Positions 52,166-59,952 of a DNA stretch of 64,000 nt are shown here, in pieces. Under the pieces are notes generated by a model. That model saw only the letters and a list, made by a program, of their open reading frames with translations, had not been told where the DNA came from and made no database searches. Every line of letters starts with the position of its first letter. Within the stretch, counting starts at the first letter, position 1. The stretch spans positions 62,001 to 126,000 of the forward strand of contig WRKR01000002.1 in the NCBI GenBank assembly GCA_009782175.1, in the 5' to 3' direction. Source of the stretch: Cystobacterineae bacterium (GTDB taxonomy: Bacteria; Myxococcota; Myxococcia; Myxococcales; Myxococcaceae). The translations under genes and the position numbers were made by a program.

Positions 52166-52537
52166 TCAGGTTTCTGCCCGATGACAGACCGCCTCAATAT
52201 TGTGGCCGTCAGGGCCGATGACGAACGCTCCATAGTAGTTGGGATGATAGATTTCACGAACCCCCGGAGGGCCGTTGTCTTTTGCTCCAGCCTTGAGGGC
52301 AGCCTCATAGAATGCTTTGACTTGCGCTCGGCTCTCGGCGGCAAAGGCGATGTGCATTGGGTTTTGCGTTTGTGAATGCATGCCGAACCAAAACTCTGGT
52401 TTGCCGTTTTTTCCGAAGCCAGCCCAGCTTTCAATCTCTATGACGAGTGTAATGCCGAGGGGGGCGAGGGCTTGCGAAAAGAAGGCTTTGCTTCGAGCGT
52501 AGTCGCTCACAGCAAGGCCGATGTGGTCAATAATCAT
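52166..52537 (-). CDS. VOC-family (glyoxalase-fold) protein
   Basis: 123 aa with one vicinal-oxygen-chelate domain: MIIDHIGLAVSDYARSKAFF, PMHIAFAAESRAQVKAFYEA and YYGAFVIGPDGHNIEAVCH. The metal-site pattern (His 5, a His in MHIAF and a Glu in NIEAV) is kept. Members include glyoxalase I-like enzymes and drug-binding proteins; the substrate cannot be told. GGAG lies 11 bases upstream of the ATG. It is inserted between modules A2 and B2. Confidence 0.9.
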   Translation of the reverse strand: MIIDHIGLAVSDYARSKAFFSQALAPLGITLVIEIESWAGFGKNGKPEFWFGMHSQTQNPMHIAFAAESRAQVKAFYEAALKAGAKDNGPPGVREIYHPNYYGAFVIGPDGHNIEAVCHRAET

Positions 52538-52661
52538 GTGAATTTATCTCCAAAAACCCTAACTACATTATAGACAAGCTTTTTAAACGAAAGCAGTCTC
52601 TCCTAGCTCGCAAGCATTGTAAATGCTAGAATTCGTCGGACTGAAGGAACTGGTGGGGCGC

Positions 52662-52811
52662 ATGTGTTTCAGCTCAACCTTCACCTTTTCACATGGCTGT
52701 CACGCCGACTTCTCCTTGCCTCACTACCAGAAGATTGAACGTGGTGAACTCGACCCACGCCTTGCGACAATCAAACGTTTGGCCGATGCTTTTTGGGTGA
52801 GCATGTCATAG
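52662..52811 (+). pseudogene. Truncated XRE-family regulator, copy 2
   Basis: Same HTH half as copy 1 but the frame shifts after RLADAF, giving WVSMS and a TAG. The regulator is lost in both modules while the RNA leader is kept. Confidence 0.65.
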
Positions 52812-52928
52812 CTTTTGGATGGGCTTTAAAATTTCTGGAGCGTTCCGGAGTAGAAAACCACTGCCAAAGCCCTGGAGACAAGCCAAGGCCTCTTGCATCC
52901 CTTCAAAAAAGGCGCTATGGTTTTTATC

Positions 52929-53116
52929 AGGTGCTGAACACACCTAAGACAGCGGTTTTACCGCGCCCGACAGCGTGGCTTTTTTGCGCCATTTCTGGCC
53001 GGGTAGCGTGCAGTGATACAATACCCTTCGGGGAAAAGCTGCGGGCCGTCTGTCTTCGGTGTTCAAGTACCTGGCCTTCACCTTGAACAAGTGAAGTGTC
53101 TCCACCACTAAGACAG
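52929..53116 (+). ncRNA. C4-like antisense RNA with its target box, copy 2
   Basis: The 5' boxes CTGAACACAC and CTAAGACAG (52943-52951), the middle boxes CTGTCTTCG and GTGTTCAAG (53050-53068), and the target CTAAGACAGG (53108-53117) next to GGAGG. Compared with copy 1, all three b boxes changed together (CTAGAAG to CTAAGACAG). The hairpin next to the target is CTTCAC/GTGAAG here and CTTCCC/GGGAAG in copy 1, a compensatory change. An open frame (52793-53086, ending LRAVCLRCSSTWPSP) crosses it and resembles the Icd-like frames overlapping C4 in P1/P4-type prophages. Confidence 0.72.
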
Positions 53117-53126
53117 GAGGCCAGAA

Positions 53127-53513
53127 ATGGCTACGACAGAAACAGAAACACCCCTTAGGCACAATGAAGATGGTTTGCCCGTTTACCCCACCCGTTATGG
53201 CATGAGGACGGCGAAGGAAGTGGCAAACGAGTTGTTTGAAAAGCCACATGCAGGGCTTCAATTTCTGGAGAATGTTTTTGCGACCATTCAGTTTGACGGA
53301 TGCCTGCATTTGAACGCAGTGGAACGAAGGAGGCCAGAGAGCTTGCTCTCGCGCTTCACGGAGAGGAACGGAGCAGACGAGCGAAGCGGATGCGCCAACC
53401 ATGGTTTGGCTGCCATTCTCGAAGACGTTTCCACGGAGCTCGGTGCCTTCCATGCCTACCCTATTGGTGAGGAATTGGCCCCCGGCAAGCTGGCAGAGGG
53501 GAGGCCACCTTAA
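53127..53513 (+). CDS. 128-aa protein behind a C4-like leader, copy 2
   Basis: ATG 53127, seven bases behind GGAGG. It differs from the copy-1 product at only a handful of positions, mostly in the first half, while the C-terminal 60 residues are identical. The family is unknown. The binding site is partly inside the antisense target, so translation should depend on the RNA leader. Confidence 0.7.
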   Translation: MATTETETPLRHNEDGLPVYPTRYGMRTAKEVANELFEKPHAGLQFLENVFATIQFDGCLHLNAVERRRPESLLSRFTERNGADERSGCANHGLAAILEDVSTELGAFHAYPIGEELAPGKLAEGRPP

Positions 53514-53604
53514 TGGATACTTCTCCCCTAAGTTCCCCACGCTGCTCACTGAGCGCCCAAACGAGTTAGAACACCGGATGCATTAAACCAGCAAAGCCTA
53601 GAAA

Positions 53605-53640
53605 CCCTCGCCTTCTTTCACTTGGAGGCGGGGGTTTTTG
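53605..53640 (+). terminator. Terminator of module B, copy 2
   Basis: CCCTCGCCT and AGGCGGGGG around TCTTTCACTTGG, then TTTTTG. Confidence 0.8.
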
Positions 53641-54508
53641 TTGGGTGGTGCCCATGTTGCAAGCCTGTCACAGAGCATTGTGACAAAAAGCAGGCACCCT
53701 CATGAGGCGGCACAACACAAAGCTGTTTTTTTGTGCTCAGCCCCACATCTGCTAACATTCAAAGCAAGCCATGAGCCCCGAAACCTTGGAGCGCCGCCAC
53801 CTATTGGCCTGGGAGGAGCGGCAAATTTGAGAGGGCCACCCGAGGATACATTGCCTGGTTTGCGGGCAGCCAGAAGAAGTGCGCCGGCTCGAGTCCTTTT
53901 TGTCTCCATAGGGCAGCATTAAAAATCGTTGGTATTTCCCTTGGTATCTCAAAGGAAGCCATAAAATTTCTCAAATAAAATCATTCTGTTATCATCGAAC
54001 CCTATCCCCGTCCGCACAGTCTGAAACAAACGGCAATTCCGACACGAAAAGTGAGACGGTGGGAAGCGAGCGTGTTTTGGATGAGGGCGAGCTTCCCTTG
54101 GATAACAGGCCGGACGATTGGTTTCTGGGTATGTATAGCCGAGGCGGGTTGGCGCGTTGGGAGAACGCCCCAACATGGTGCGAAGTCAAAGAGTGATATA
54201 AAACCAGCTATGACCGGTTGTTAGCCGGCCTCGGCAGCAAGTGCTTTGAGTACACCCCTCATTCGCTTCGGCCGGTTTTCCGGTTTCCTGTCAGTCATCT
54301 TCAGCACAAGCCTATGAAATTCTAGCGGATTCAAAAAATCTCGGCGATCGCTCCACAGTGGATTGAATTGTGGAATCCGGGTTTAACGTGAACAGTAGAG
54401 TAATTGATTGGCAGGCAATTGACAGGCAGTTGTCGCGCTGTCAGCCTAAGTGAGTTTGTACTCAATTTTCAGTTTGTACTCAATTTTCAATTTCCTGGAG
54501 ATTCTCAC
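53641..54508. other. Fragment-rich spacer upstream of the Cys-rich lipoprotein
   Basis: Contains a hairpin with TGTCACA/TGTGACA arms (53666-53685) and a 46-codon frame at 53771-53911 broken by one in-frame TGA (53828), ending CLVCGQPEEVRRLESFLSP. It also has the gene-tail fragment 54041-54196 and a 25-codon minus-strand frame at 54228-54305 (MTDRKPENRPKRMRGVLKAL). Just before the next gene an 18-bp direct repeat (GTTTGTACTCAATTTTCA) occurs twice. No intact gene is seen. Confidence 0.5.
54041..54196 (+). pseudogene. Gene-tail fragment, second copy
   Basis: 52 codons ending in TGA: GSERVLDEGELPLDNRPDDW, then FLGMYSRGGLARWENAPTWC. Homologous to the frame at 45796-45896. No start or ribosome binding site is seen nearby. 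Confidence 0.4.
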
Positions 54509-57121
54509 ATGTCGCTGCGTCATCCGCTTATGGTAGCGCTGATAGCTTTCGTCTTTCTCGTCTCCTGTTCGAACAACCAGCCTTTGTGCGACGACGCGTG
54601 CGCCACTGGTATCACCCAGTGCACGGAAGGAAAGCAGCGCCAGTGCGAGAGCGTCGATGGGTGTGCTCGGTGGAGCGACTGGACGCCATGTGCGATCGGG
54701 GTCTGCGCCAGCGCGACCATCTGCAAACCATGCGACACCTGTCCGCAGGACGCCACCGAATGCATTGGTGGCAAGGTGCGGGCCTGTGTCACCGACGCCA
54801 ATGAGTGTCGCATCTGGGGTGAATGGTCCGACTGCGCCAGCGGCTTCTGCAGCAACGAGGTTTGCGGAGATTGCAACCATGCCTGCCCGGCGCTTGGCGC
54901 CACCGAGTGCTCGTCTGGCCGAACCCGCACCTGCCAGGTGAACACTGAGGGCTGTTTCGACTGGTCGGATTGGTCCGATTGCACCAGCAGCTCCTGCGCC
55001 AACGGCTCTACGTGCGGTGCATGCACCCACACTTGCAGCTCTGTCGGCGCCACGGAGTGCACGGGCGGTCAAATTCGCACCTGCCAGGCCGACGCGAACA
55101 ATTGCCGCACCTGGAGCGGATGGACCAACTGCGCCGAGGGTATGTGCCATGATGCAATGCTCTGTAATGGCGCGCCCGTAGCCGTGCTCGCCTGCCCAAC
55201 TTCGGCGATAGCGACCCAATCTGTCACCTTCGACGCGAGCGGCTCGAGCGATCCGGATGGCGATTTGCTCACCTACGCGTTCACTTTCGGCGACGGTACT
55301 CCAGGGAGCGGTGGTTCGGCAACCGTCCAGCACACCTTTGCATCCGCTGGGAGCTATACAATCACATTGACTGTTGAAGATCCTGCTGGTGCGACGAGCA
55401 CGGACTCCTGCATCCTCACCGTAAGCCCACTCCCCCATCCGGATATGCTCATCTCCACCGATACCCAGTTGTGCGGCGTGGTATACGCCGGCCGCTTCTC
55501 GGTGCAGGGCGGTGCCACGGTGAGCTGCCCCACTGGAGAGCTGACGGTCTATGCCGACGACGTCTCCATCGATCCGAGCTCAACAATAAACCTGAGCGGC
55601 ACGTCGTCGAGCCCAGGAGGCGTCGAATTCGGCGTATGCTACGAACAATGCGACTATCTTAGCCGCTCTTATGCGTGGGTCGGCGGAGGAGGTGGGGGCG
55701 GAGGAGCCGCTGGCAGCGCGAGCAACTCCACGACTGGAATCTGCGGGAGCCCATACTATCAACAGTTTCCCTGCCCTGGCGTGGCGGGCGGCAGCGTGTT
55801 GGGCAACAACCATAACCTTTCCAGTCAGCCTGGAAGTGCGGGGGGCCGTGGTTGCGCATCCATAAGCGTTCTTGACGGCACTTGCTACACCTATTCCGCT
55901 TCTGGCAATGGCGGAGGCAGCATCAAGCTCGTCGCGACACGGACGATGTCGATAATGGGGCAGCTCCTAGCCGACGGCGCCGATGGGGCCGATGTATATG
56001 GAGCGGGAGCTGGAGGAGGTGGAGGAGGCTCAATCGTTCTGGTCAGCCCCGGCCTAACCATCAGCGGCACGCTCTCAGTCGCTGGGGGACAGGGAGGAGT
56101 GGGCAACAGGCCCAACCAATATAATAGCAGCACCGCCAACGGCGGCAACGGCGCCGGTGGCCGCGTGAAGCTGGCATATGGCCCCGTCTACTCTAATACC
56201 GGCACCATTAATGGCGCCGCCTCCACCGTCGAATCGGTGATGCCGCCCACCCAAATCGGCTCGCCAACACATCCCAACTCCAATTTCACCTATAACGATC
56301 TTTCCCAGGACATTCAGTTTAGCTGGCTCGAGCCCTACGCTGGCGTGCAGGGTTATTGGTATGCCTTTAACCAGACCGCCGATTTTGCGCTTACTCCGTC
56401 CAACGGTACCTTTACTGCTGCGACCTTGGTTAGATTACCAGCCAACACGATCGATCAGTCGGGCACCTGGTATTTCCACATAATCTCGACCAACGCCTCG
56501 GCGATAAGCGGCACTGTGGCAAACCGCTTTCCCGTCACTATTCAGAGAGGGGAACAAACCCTGAGCTCCAGCAGCCACCCGAACGAGTCGAATTGGTACA
56601 TGAACACCACTGTTACCATGTCCTGGACGCCGCCTTCTGGGCTCTCAGCAGACAGCTACCGCGGTTATTGGTATAGGCTCGATCGGGTGAGCAACAGCAA
56701 CCTGTTGGCCGGGGATGAGGGTTGGACCTACACCACAAACCGCCAAGTGCTTCTCACACATGACTCGGCCGGACAGGCGATCAGCGATTTTAGCTATCAC
56801 TTCCACCTCGTCTCCGAAGATACCATGGGCAACTTGGGAAGCGAAGCGGCGCACTTCCGTGTCCAGATAGGCACAGCTGCACCCGCCACGAGCAGCTTCT
56901 ATGGCTACGTGCAGACCAGCGGAGGAGCAGGTATCGACGGCGCAAGCGTGAGGCTCGAGCCCTATGGGCTGACGCAGACGACCGACTCGAACGGCTATTT
57001 CCTCTTCACCAACGTGTTCGAGGGGCCCTATACGCTGACGGTGAGCAGAGCCGGATACCAGACGCTGACGCAGCTGCAAGAGGTTTCGGCCTCGGCCTCG
57101 CCGGTTAGCTTGGTGCCCTGA
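54509..57121 (+). CDS. Large lipoprotein with Cys-rich repeats, PKD domain and Gly-rich region
   Basis: 870 aa from ATG 54509 (GGAG about ten bases upstream). Lipobox FLVSC. Four Cys repeats of about 40 aa follow (TECxGGxxRxCQxxxxxCxxWSxWxxC), then a PKD domain (ACPTSAIATQSVTFDASGSS, FGDGTPGSGG). A Gly-rich stretch (WVGGGGGGGGAAG), two fibronectin-like units (FSWLEPYAGVQGYWYAF and VTMSWTPPSGLSADSYRGYWY) and a C-terminal carboxypeptidase-regulatory-like domain (YGYVQTSGGAGIDGASVRLE) complete it. All point to an outer-surface protein. Its codon use is more GC-rich (many TCG, GAG, CTC) than the island just before it, suggesting a separate acquisition. Confidence 0.88.
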   Translation: MSLRHPLMVALIAFVFLVSCSNNQPLCDDACATGITQCTEGKQRQCESVDGCARWSDWTPCAIGVCASATICKPCDTCPQDATECIGGKVRACVTDANECRIWGEWSDCASGFCSNEVCGDCNHACPALGATECSSGRTRTCQVNTEGCFDWSDWSDCTSSSCANGSTCGACTHTCSSVGATECTGGQIRTCQADANNCRTWSGWTNCAEGMCHDAMLCNGAPVAVLACPTSAIATQSVTFDASGSSDPDGDLLTYAFTFGDGTPGSGGSATVQHTFASAGSYTITLTVEDPAGATSTDSCILTVSPLPHPDMLISTDTQLCGVVYAGRFSVQGGATVSCPTGELTVYADDVSIDPSSTINLSGTSSSPGGVEFGVCYEQCDYLSRSYAWVGGGGGGGGAAGSASNSTTGICGSPYYQQFPCPGVAGGSVLGNNHNLSSQPGSAGGRGCASISVLDGTCYTYSASGNGGGSIKLVATRTMSIMGQLLADGADGADVYGAGAGGGGGGSIVLVSPGLTISGTLSVAGGQGGVGNRPNQYNSSTANGGNGAGGRVKLAYGPVYSNTGTINGAASTVESVMPPTQIGSPTHPNSNFTYNDLSQDIQFSWLEPYAGVQGYWYAFNQTADFALTPSNGTFTAATLVRLPANTIDQSGTWYFHIISTNASAISGTVANRFPVTIQRGEQTLSSSSHPNESNWYMNTTVTMSWTPPSGLSADSYRGYWYRLDRVSNSNLLAGDEGWTYTTNRQVLLTHDSAGQAISDFSYHFHLVSEDTMGNLGSEAAHFRVQIGTAAPATSSFYGYVQTSGGAGIDGASVRLEPYGLTQTTDSNGYFLFTNVFEGPYTLTVSRAGYQTLTQLQEVSASASPVSLVP

Positions 57122-57302
57122 AGTGGATTTCAGACAGCCTGCAGCAGGCAATCTCCAACCCGCGCTGTCGATAACTTCTTGGAAGGCGATGAGAGCTGCG
57201 TCGAAGTCGGCCAGCTCAGCTGATAGCGGCCATCCTCTCCATCGTGTACGCCATGGAGGTTGTAGGTCGCAACGCAGATGATGGGTGGGACGAACCCTCT
57301 CT

Positions 57303-57565
57303 ATACTTGCCATCGGCTACCGCGTGCGCAGCCACCGCGGCACGCAGTTTCGCCAGTGGGCCACGGCGCGGTTGAATGAATACCTTCTGAAAAATTTTTC
57401 GCCACGGTGCAAAACAAAATGCATTGGGCTACGCATGGCCACACGGCTGCTGAGTTGATTGCCCAGCGGGCCGACGCCGCAAAGCCGTTGATGGGCCTGC
57501 AAAACACCCGGCCTGGCGGCAGTGTTCACTCTGGAAGACTTCAAAAAAAGAGCGGCCATTTATAG
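57303..57565 (+). pseudogene. RhuM-family gene remnant with internal deletion
   Basis: The first piece, AIGYRVRSHRGTQFRQWATA then RLNEYLLKNF, is the N-terminal RhuM signature. From 57395 the next frame reads FFATVQNKMHWATHGHTAAE and LIAQRADAAKPLMGLQNTRP, the C-terminal signature. About 100 residues that normally separate them are missing, and the join shifts the frame. RhuM proteins are linked to islands and phage-like elements. Confidence 0.85.
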
Positions 57566-57613
57566 TGCCACTTTATAGCGCCGTCTTATAGCGTCGTTCG
57601 CGGAGGAAATAAA

Positions 57614-58249
57614 ATGCACCTGCCTGCCAAACAAGCCCTTGTATGTTGGTTGTCTTCAACTGTTTTGCTGGTGGGTGCACTTCTGTTTTTTTTGGGTCTT
57701 CCCTCGGCGGACGGTGGCATTGAAGCCATCACTCTCTTAACGCTGAAGACGGGAATGCCCGCTCTGTTTTCCTGGTTGTGGGTACGCAAGCGAACTCCAC
57801 CATGCTCATGGGGCAATTTTATTCTCCGCTATATTGGGTGTTTCTTGCTCTTGGCATTCATTTTGGCATTCAACCAAATAAGCAACAAAACAAGCACCCG
57901 AACAAAGCCCACACAGCAGCAAATAGAGAAAACCCTGATCAGCGCCGCTGAGCTCATAAATGCACGAGCTCCACTCATGCTGGATGAGGAAACCCGGTTG
58001 GATAAAGCCGTTGTTGGACCTGGGGGAAGATTGACATTTTTTTATTCGCTCCTTAGCCATTCTTCGCACGAGCTTGACAGCGACGTGTTTCTCGAAAACC
58101 TAATACCGGAGATGAAGGAAAAAACCTGTTCCCAAAAGGAAATAAAGCCTGCGCTTCAAAATGGCGGAGTTTATGTCTTCGCCTTCGCAGGGAATGATGG
58201 TGTGGAGATTGCCCGCATTGAATTGAGCAAAGCGGATTGTGGCTATTAA
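57614..58249 (+). CDS. Membrane protein of unknown function
   Basis: 211 aa from ATG 57614, with GGAGGAAATAAA upstream. Two membrane helices (about 8-30 and 70-90, YIGCFLLLAFILAFNQIS) enclose a short loop. A periplasmic or cytosolic domain of 120 aa has DEETRLDKAVVGPGGRLTFFY and FAFAGNDGVEIARIELSKADC. No family is recognised. The leader has three near-repeats TTATAGCGCCGT. Confidence 0.75.
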   Translation: MHLPAKQALVCWLSSTVLLVGALLFFLGLPSADGGIEAITLLTLKTGMPALFSWLWVRKRTPPCSWGNFILRYIGCFLLLAFILAFNQISNKTSTRTKPTQQQIEKTLISAAELINARAPLMLDEETRLDKAVVGPGGRLTFFYSLLSHSSHELDSDVFLENLIPEMKEKTCSQKEIKPALQNGGVYVFAFAGNDGVEIARIELSKADCGY

Positions 58250-58297
58250 GCCTTCAGGGTGAAGAGGTGGAGATAGGCTGGTTTTATTTTAAAGTGA

Positions 58298-58307
58298 AAG
58301 CGGTCTA
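58298..58307. repeat. Single end of the palindromic element
   Basis: AAGCGGTCTA just upstream of the Sel1-repeat gene. The opposite end is not recognisable. Confidence 0.5.
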
Positions 58308-58320
58308 GGAAGCAGAAAGT

Positions 58321-59523
58321 ATGCAAAACCTTCTTGAAAAACTGGAAACAGCAGCGGAGCAAGGCGATGCAGCGGCGCAAGCCAGTCTCGGTTTGAGGTA
58401 TGCCTATGGTTTTGGTGTTGTGCGTGACGAAGCGGAGGCGGCGAAGTGGCTGAGGAAGGCGGCGGAGCAAGGGCGCAAAGACGCACAATTCGAGCTTGGT
58501 TTAGCCTATGCTGAAGGACGAGGCGTCACAAAAAACACTGCAGAAGCAACAAAATGGCTCGCAAAGGCGGTGAGCGGCCAATACAACATAACGCGCAGGC
58601 TAAAGTTTGGGGAGCTCCTGGAAGCTGCCAGGTGCGCACTATGGCAGGGAGACGAGGAAGCAGGGCGTGTCCTCAGTGAGATCTACGCCAACGGTTGGGG
58701 TGTTGAGCGCAACGAAGCAAAGGCGGAATACTGGAACAGCGAAGCGGAGGCGGCACGGAGGTTGAAGAGCCTGAGGCAGTCGGCGGAGCAAGGAAACAAA
58801 AGGGCACAACGCGCCCTGGGGGAGATCTATGCCGAAGGTCGAAGCGTACAGAAAGACGAGGTAGAAGCAGCCAAATGGTACAAATTGGCGGCAGGGCAAG
58901 AAGGCATTGCATTGGAGATACGAGCGGAGGAGGGAGATTTTGAAGCGCAGAAGGTTTTAGCAAGGCAGTATCTCAAAGGCGATGGCGTGGTGAGAAACGC
59001 CGAAAAAGCGGCCAAGTGGTGCAAAAAAGCGGCGGAACAAGGAGACGAGGCGGCGCAATACCACCTTGGGCTGATGTATGCCACGGGCTTTGGCCTCACG
59101 CGTGACCACGCAGAAGCGGCGAAGTGGCTTGAAAAAATGGCGGACACAGAAAAAGCCGAGCCTTATTGTTGCTTTGTGCAATTTATCCTTGGGCTGATAT
59201 ATACAGCGCTGAAAGACGAACTCAAGGCGAAGCAATGGATGGGAAAAGCGGCGAGACAAGGCTTGGCGGATGCGCAAAGTTTGTTTTCAGAGATTTTCGG
59301 CGTTTCATGGGAAGAAACGGGCGAGACGAAGCGAAAATGGGTGGCAGAAGAAAACCTTGAGGAAGCAGATCTTTTGGAGGCAGACATCAGCTGGTGGTGG
59401 ACTTATGTCTCCGGAAGATGTTGCTGGCAAGACGTAGACACAAGGGAAGTGTCAAAGCAACTCATAGAGGCAGGAGACTTGGATGCAGAATTCTTTCGTA
59501 TGTTCTGCAAGATACCTTTGTGA
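58321..59523 (+). CDS. Sel1-like repeat protein
   Basis: 400 aa, no signal peptide. At least six Sel1-like repeats of about 36 aa follow the pattern AAEQGDAxAQxxLGLxYAxGxGVxxDxAEAAKWLxKA (residues about 10-330), forming an alpha-solenoid for protein binding. The last 70 residues (DISWWWTYVSGRCCWQDVDT) are unrelated and Trp/Cys-rich. Members act as adaptors in signalling or in host interaction; the partner is unknown. The upstream membrane-protein gene ends 71 bases before. Confidence 0.92.
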   Translation: MQNLLEKLETAAEQGDAAAQASLGLRYAYGFGVVRDEAEAAKWLRKAAEQGRKDAQFELGLAYAEGRGVTKNTAEATKWLAKAVSGQYNITRRLKFGELLEAARCALWQGDEEAGRVLSEIYANGWGVERNEAKAEYWNSEAEAARRLKSLRQSAEQGNKRAQRALGEIYAEGRSVQKDEVEAAKWYKLAAGQEGIALEIRAEEGDFEAQKVLARQYLKGDGVVRNAEKAAKWCKKAAEQGDEAAQYHLGLMYATGFGLTRDHAEAAKWLEKMADTEKAEPYCCFVQFILGLIYTALKDELKAKQWMGKAARQGLADAQSLFSEIFGVSWEETGETKRKWVAEENLEEADLLEADISWWWTYVSGRCCWQDVDTREVSKQLIEAGDLDAEFFRMFCKIPL

Positions 59524-59952
59524 GCAATCTCAACAACAACATCCACAACATAAGTGGCTGGCCGAAACACGCCAACGGTGTTTTAATATTCAAATTTTCC
59601 CTCAATTCGGCATTGGCCATCAGGCATTGCCGAAATGATTAACGCCATCCCCATGCTCATTCAGAAATTGGAAAAGCGAGCCTTGCCCGTTGTCGTTCTG
59701 GTTGCGGCCAAAGACAAGAAAACCATCCCCATTATTTTGACGATGGCAGCTGCCTTGGAAACGTTGATTGGTGCTGCTGCGCACGCCGCCGTTCGTCAAG
59801 GTGGCCATTCGTTTGCCGACGGCCATCATCCGTGTAGCCGAGGTGGTGCTGCCACTCGCGGGCGTCTCGTTGCGCCGCCACCATGACTCCTTGGTCGAGC
59901 GGCCGGCCGTGCCAACGCAGTGAGGAGCAAAGCTTTGGCCCCAACAAAGAGA
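59524..59952. other. Intergenic region without a recognised gene
   Basis: Short frames exist on both strands (plus 59635-59886, hydrophobic; minus 59620-59829, Asn/Gln-rich), but neither has a ribosome binding site. A TCGGCA/TGCCGA inverted repeat lies near 59610-59632. I see nothing else. Confidence 0.4.

Larger units (their letters stand above)
52651..53640 (+). repeat. Module B, copy 2
   Basis: Partner of 49609-50595, with the same order of truncated XRE gene, RNA leader, 128-aa gene and terminator. Only the left boundary TGGTGGGGCGCATG is shared; the sequence further left is unrelated. Confidence 0.9.
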
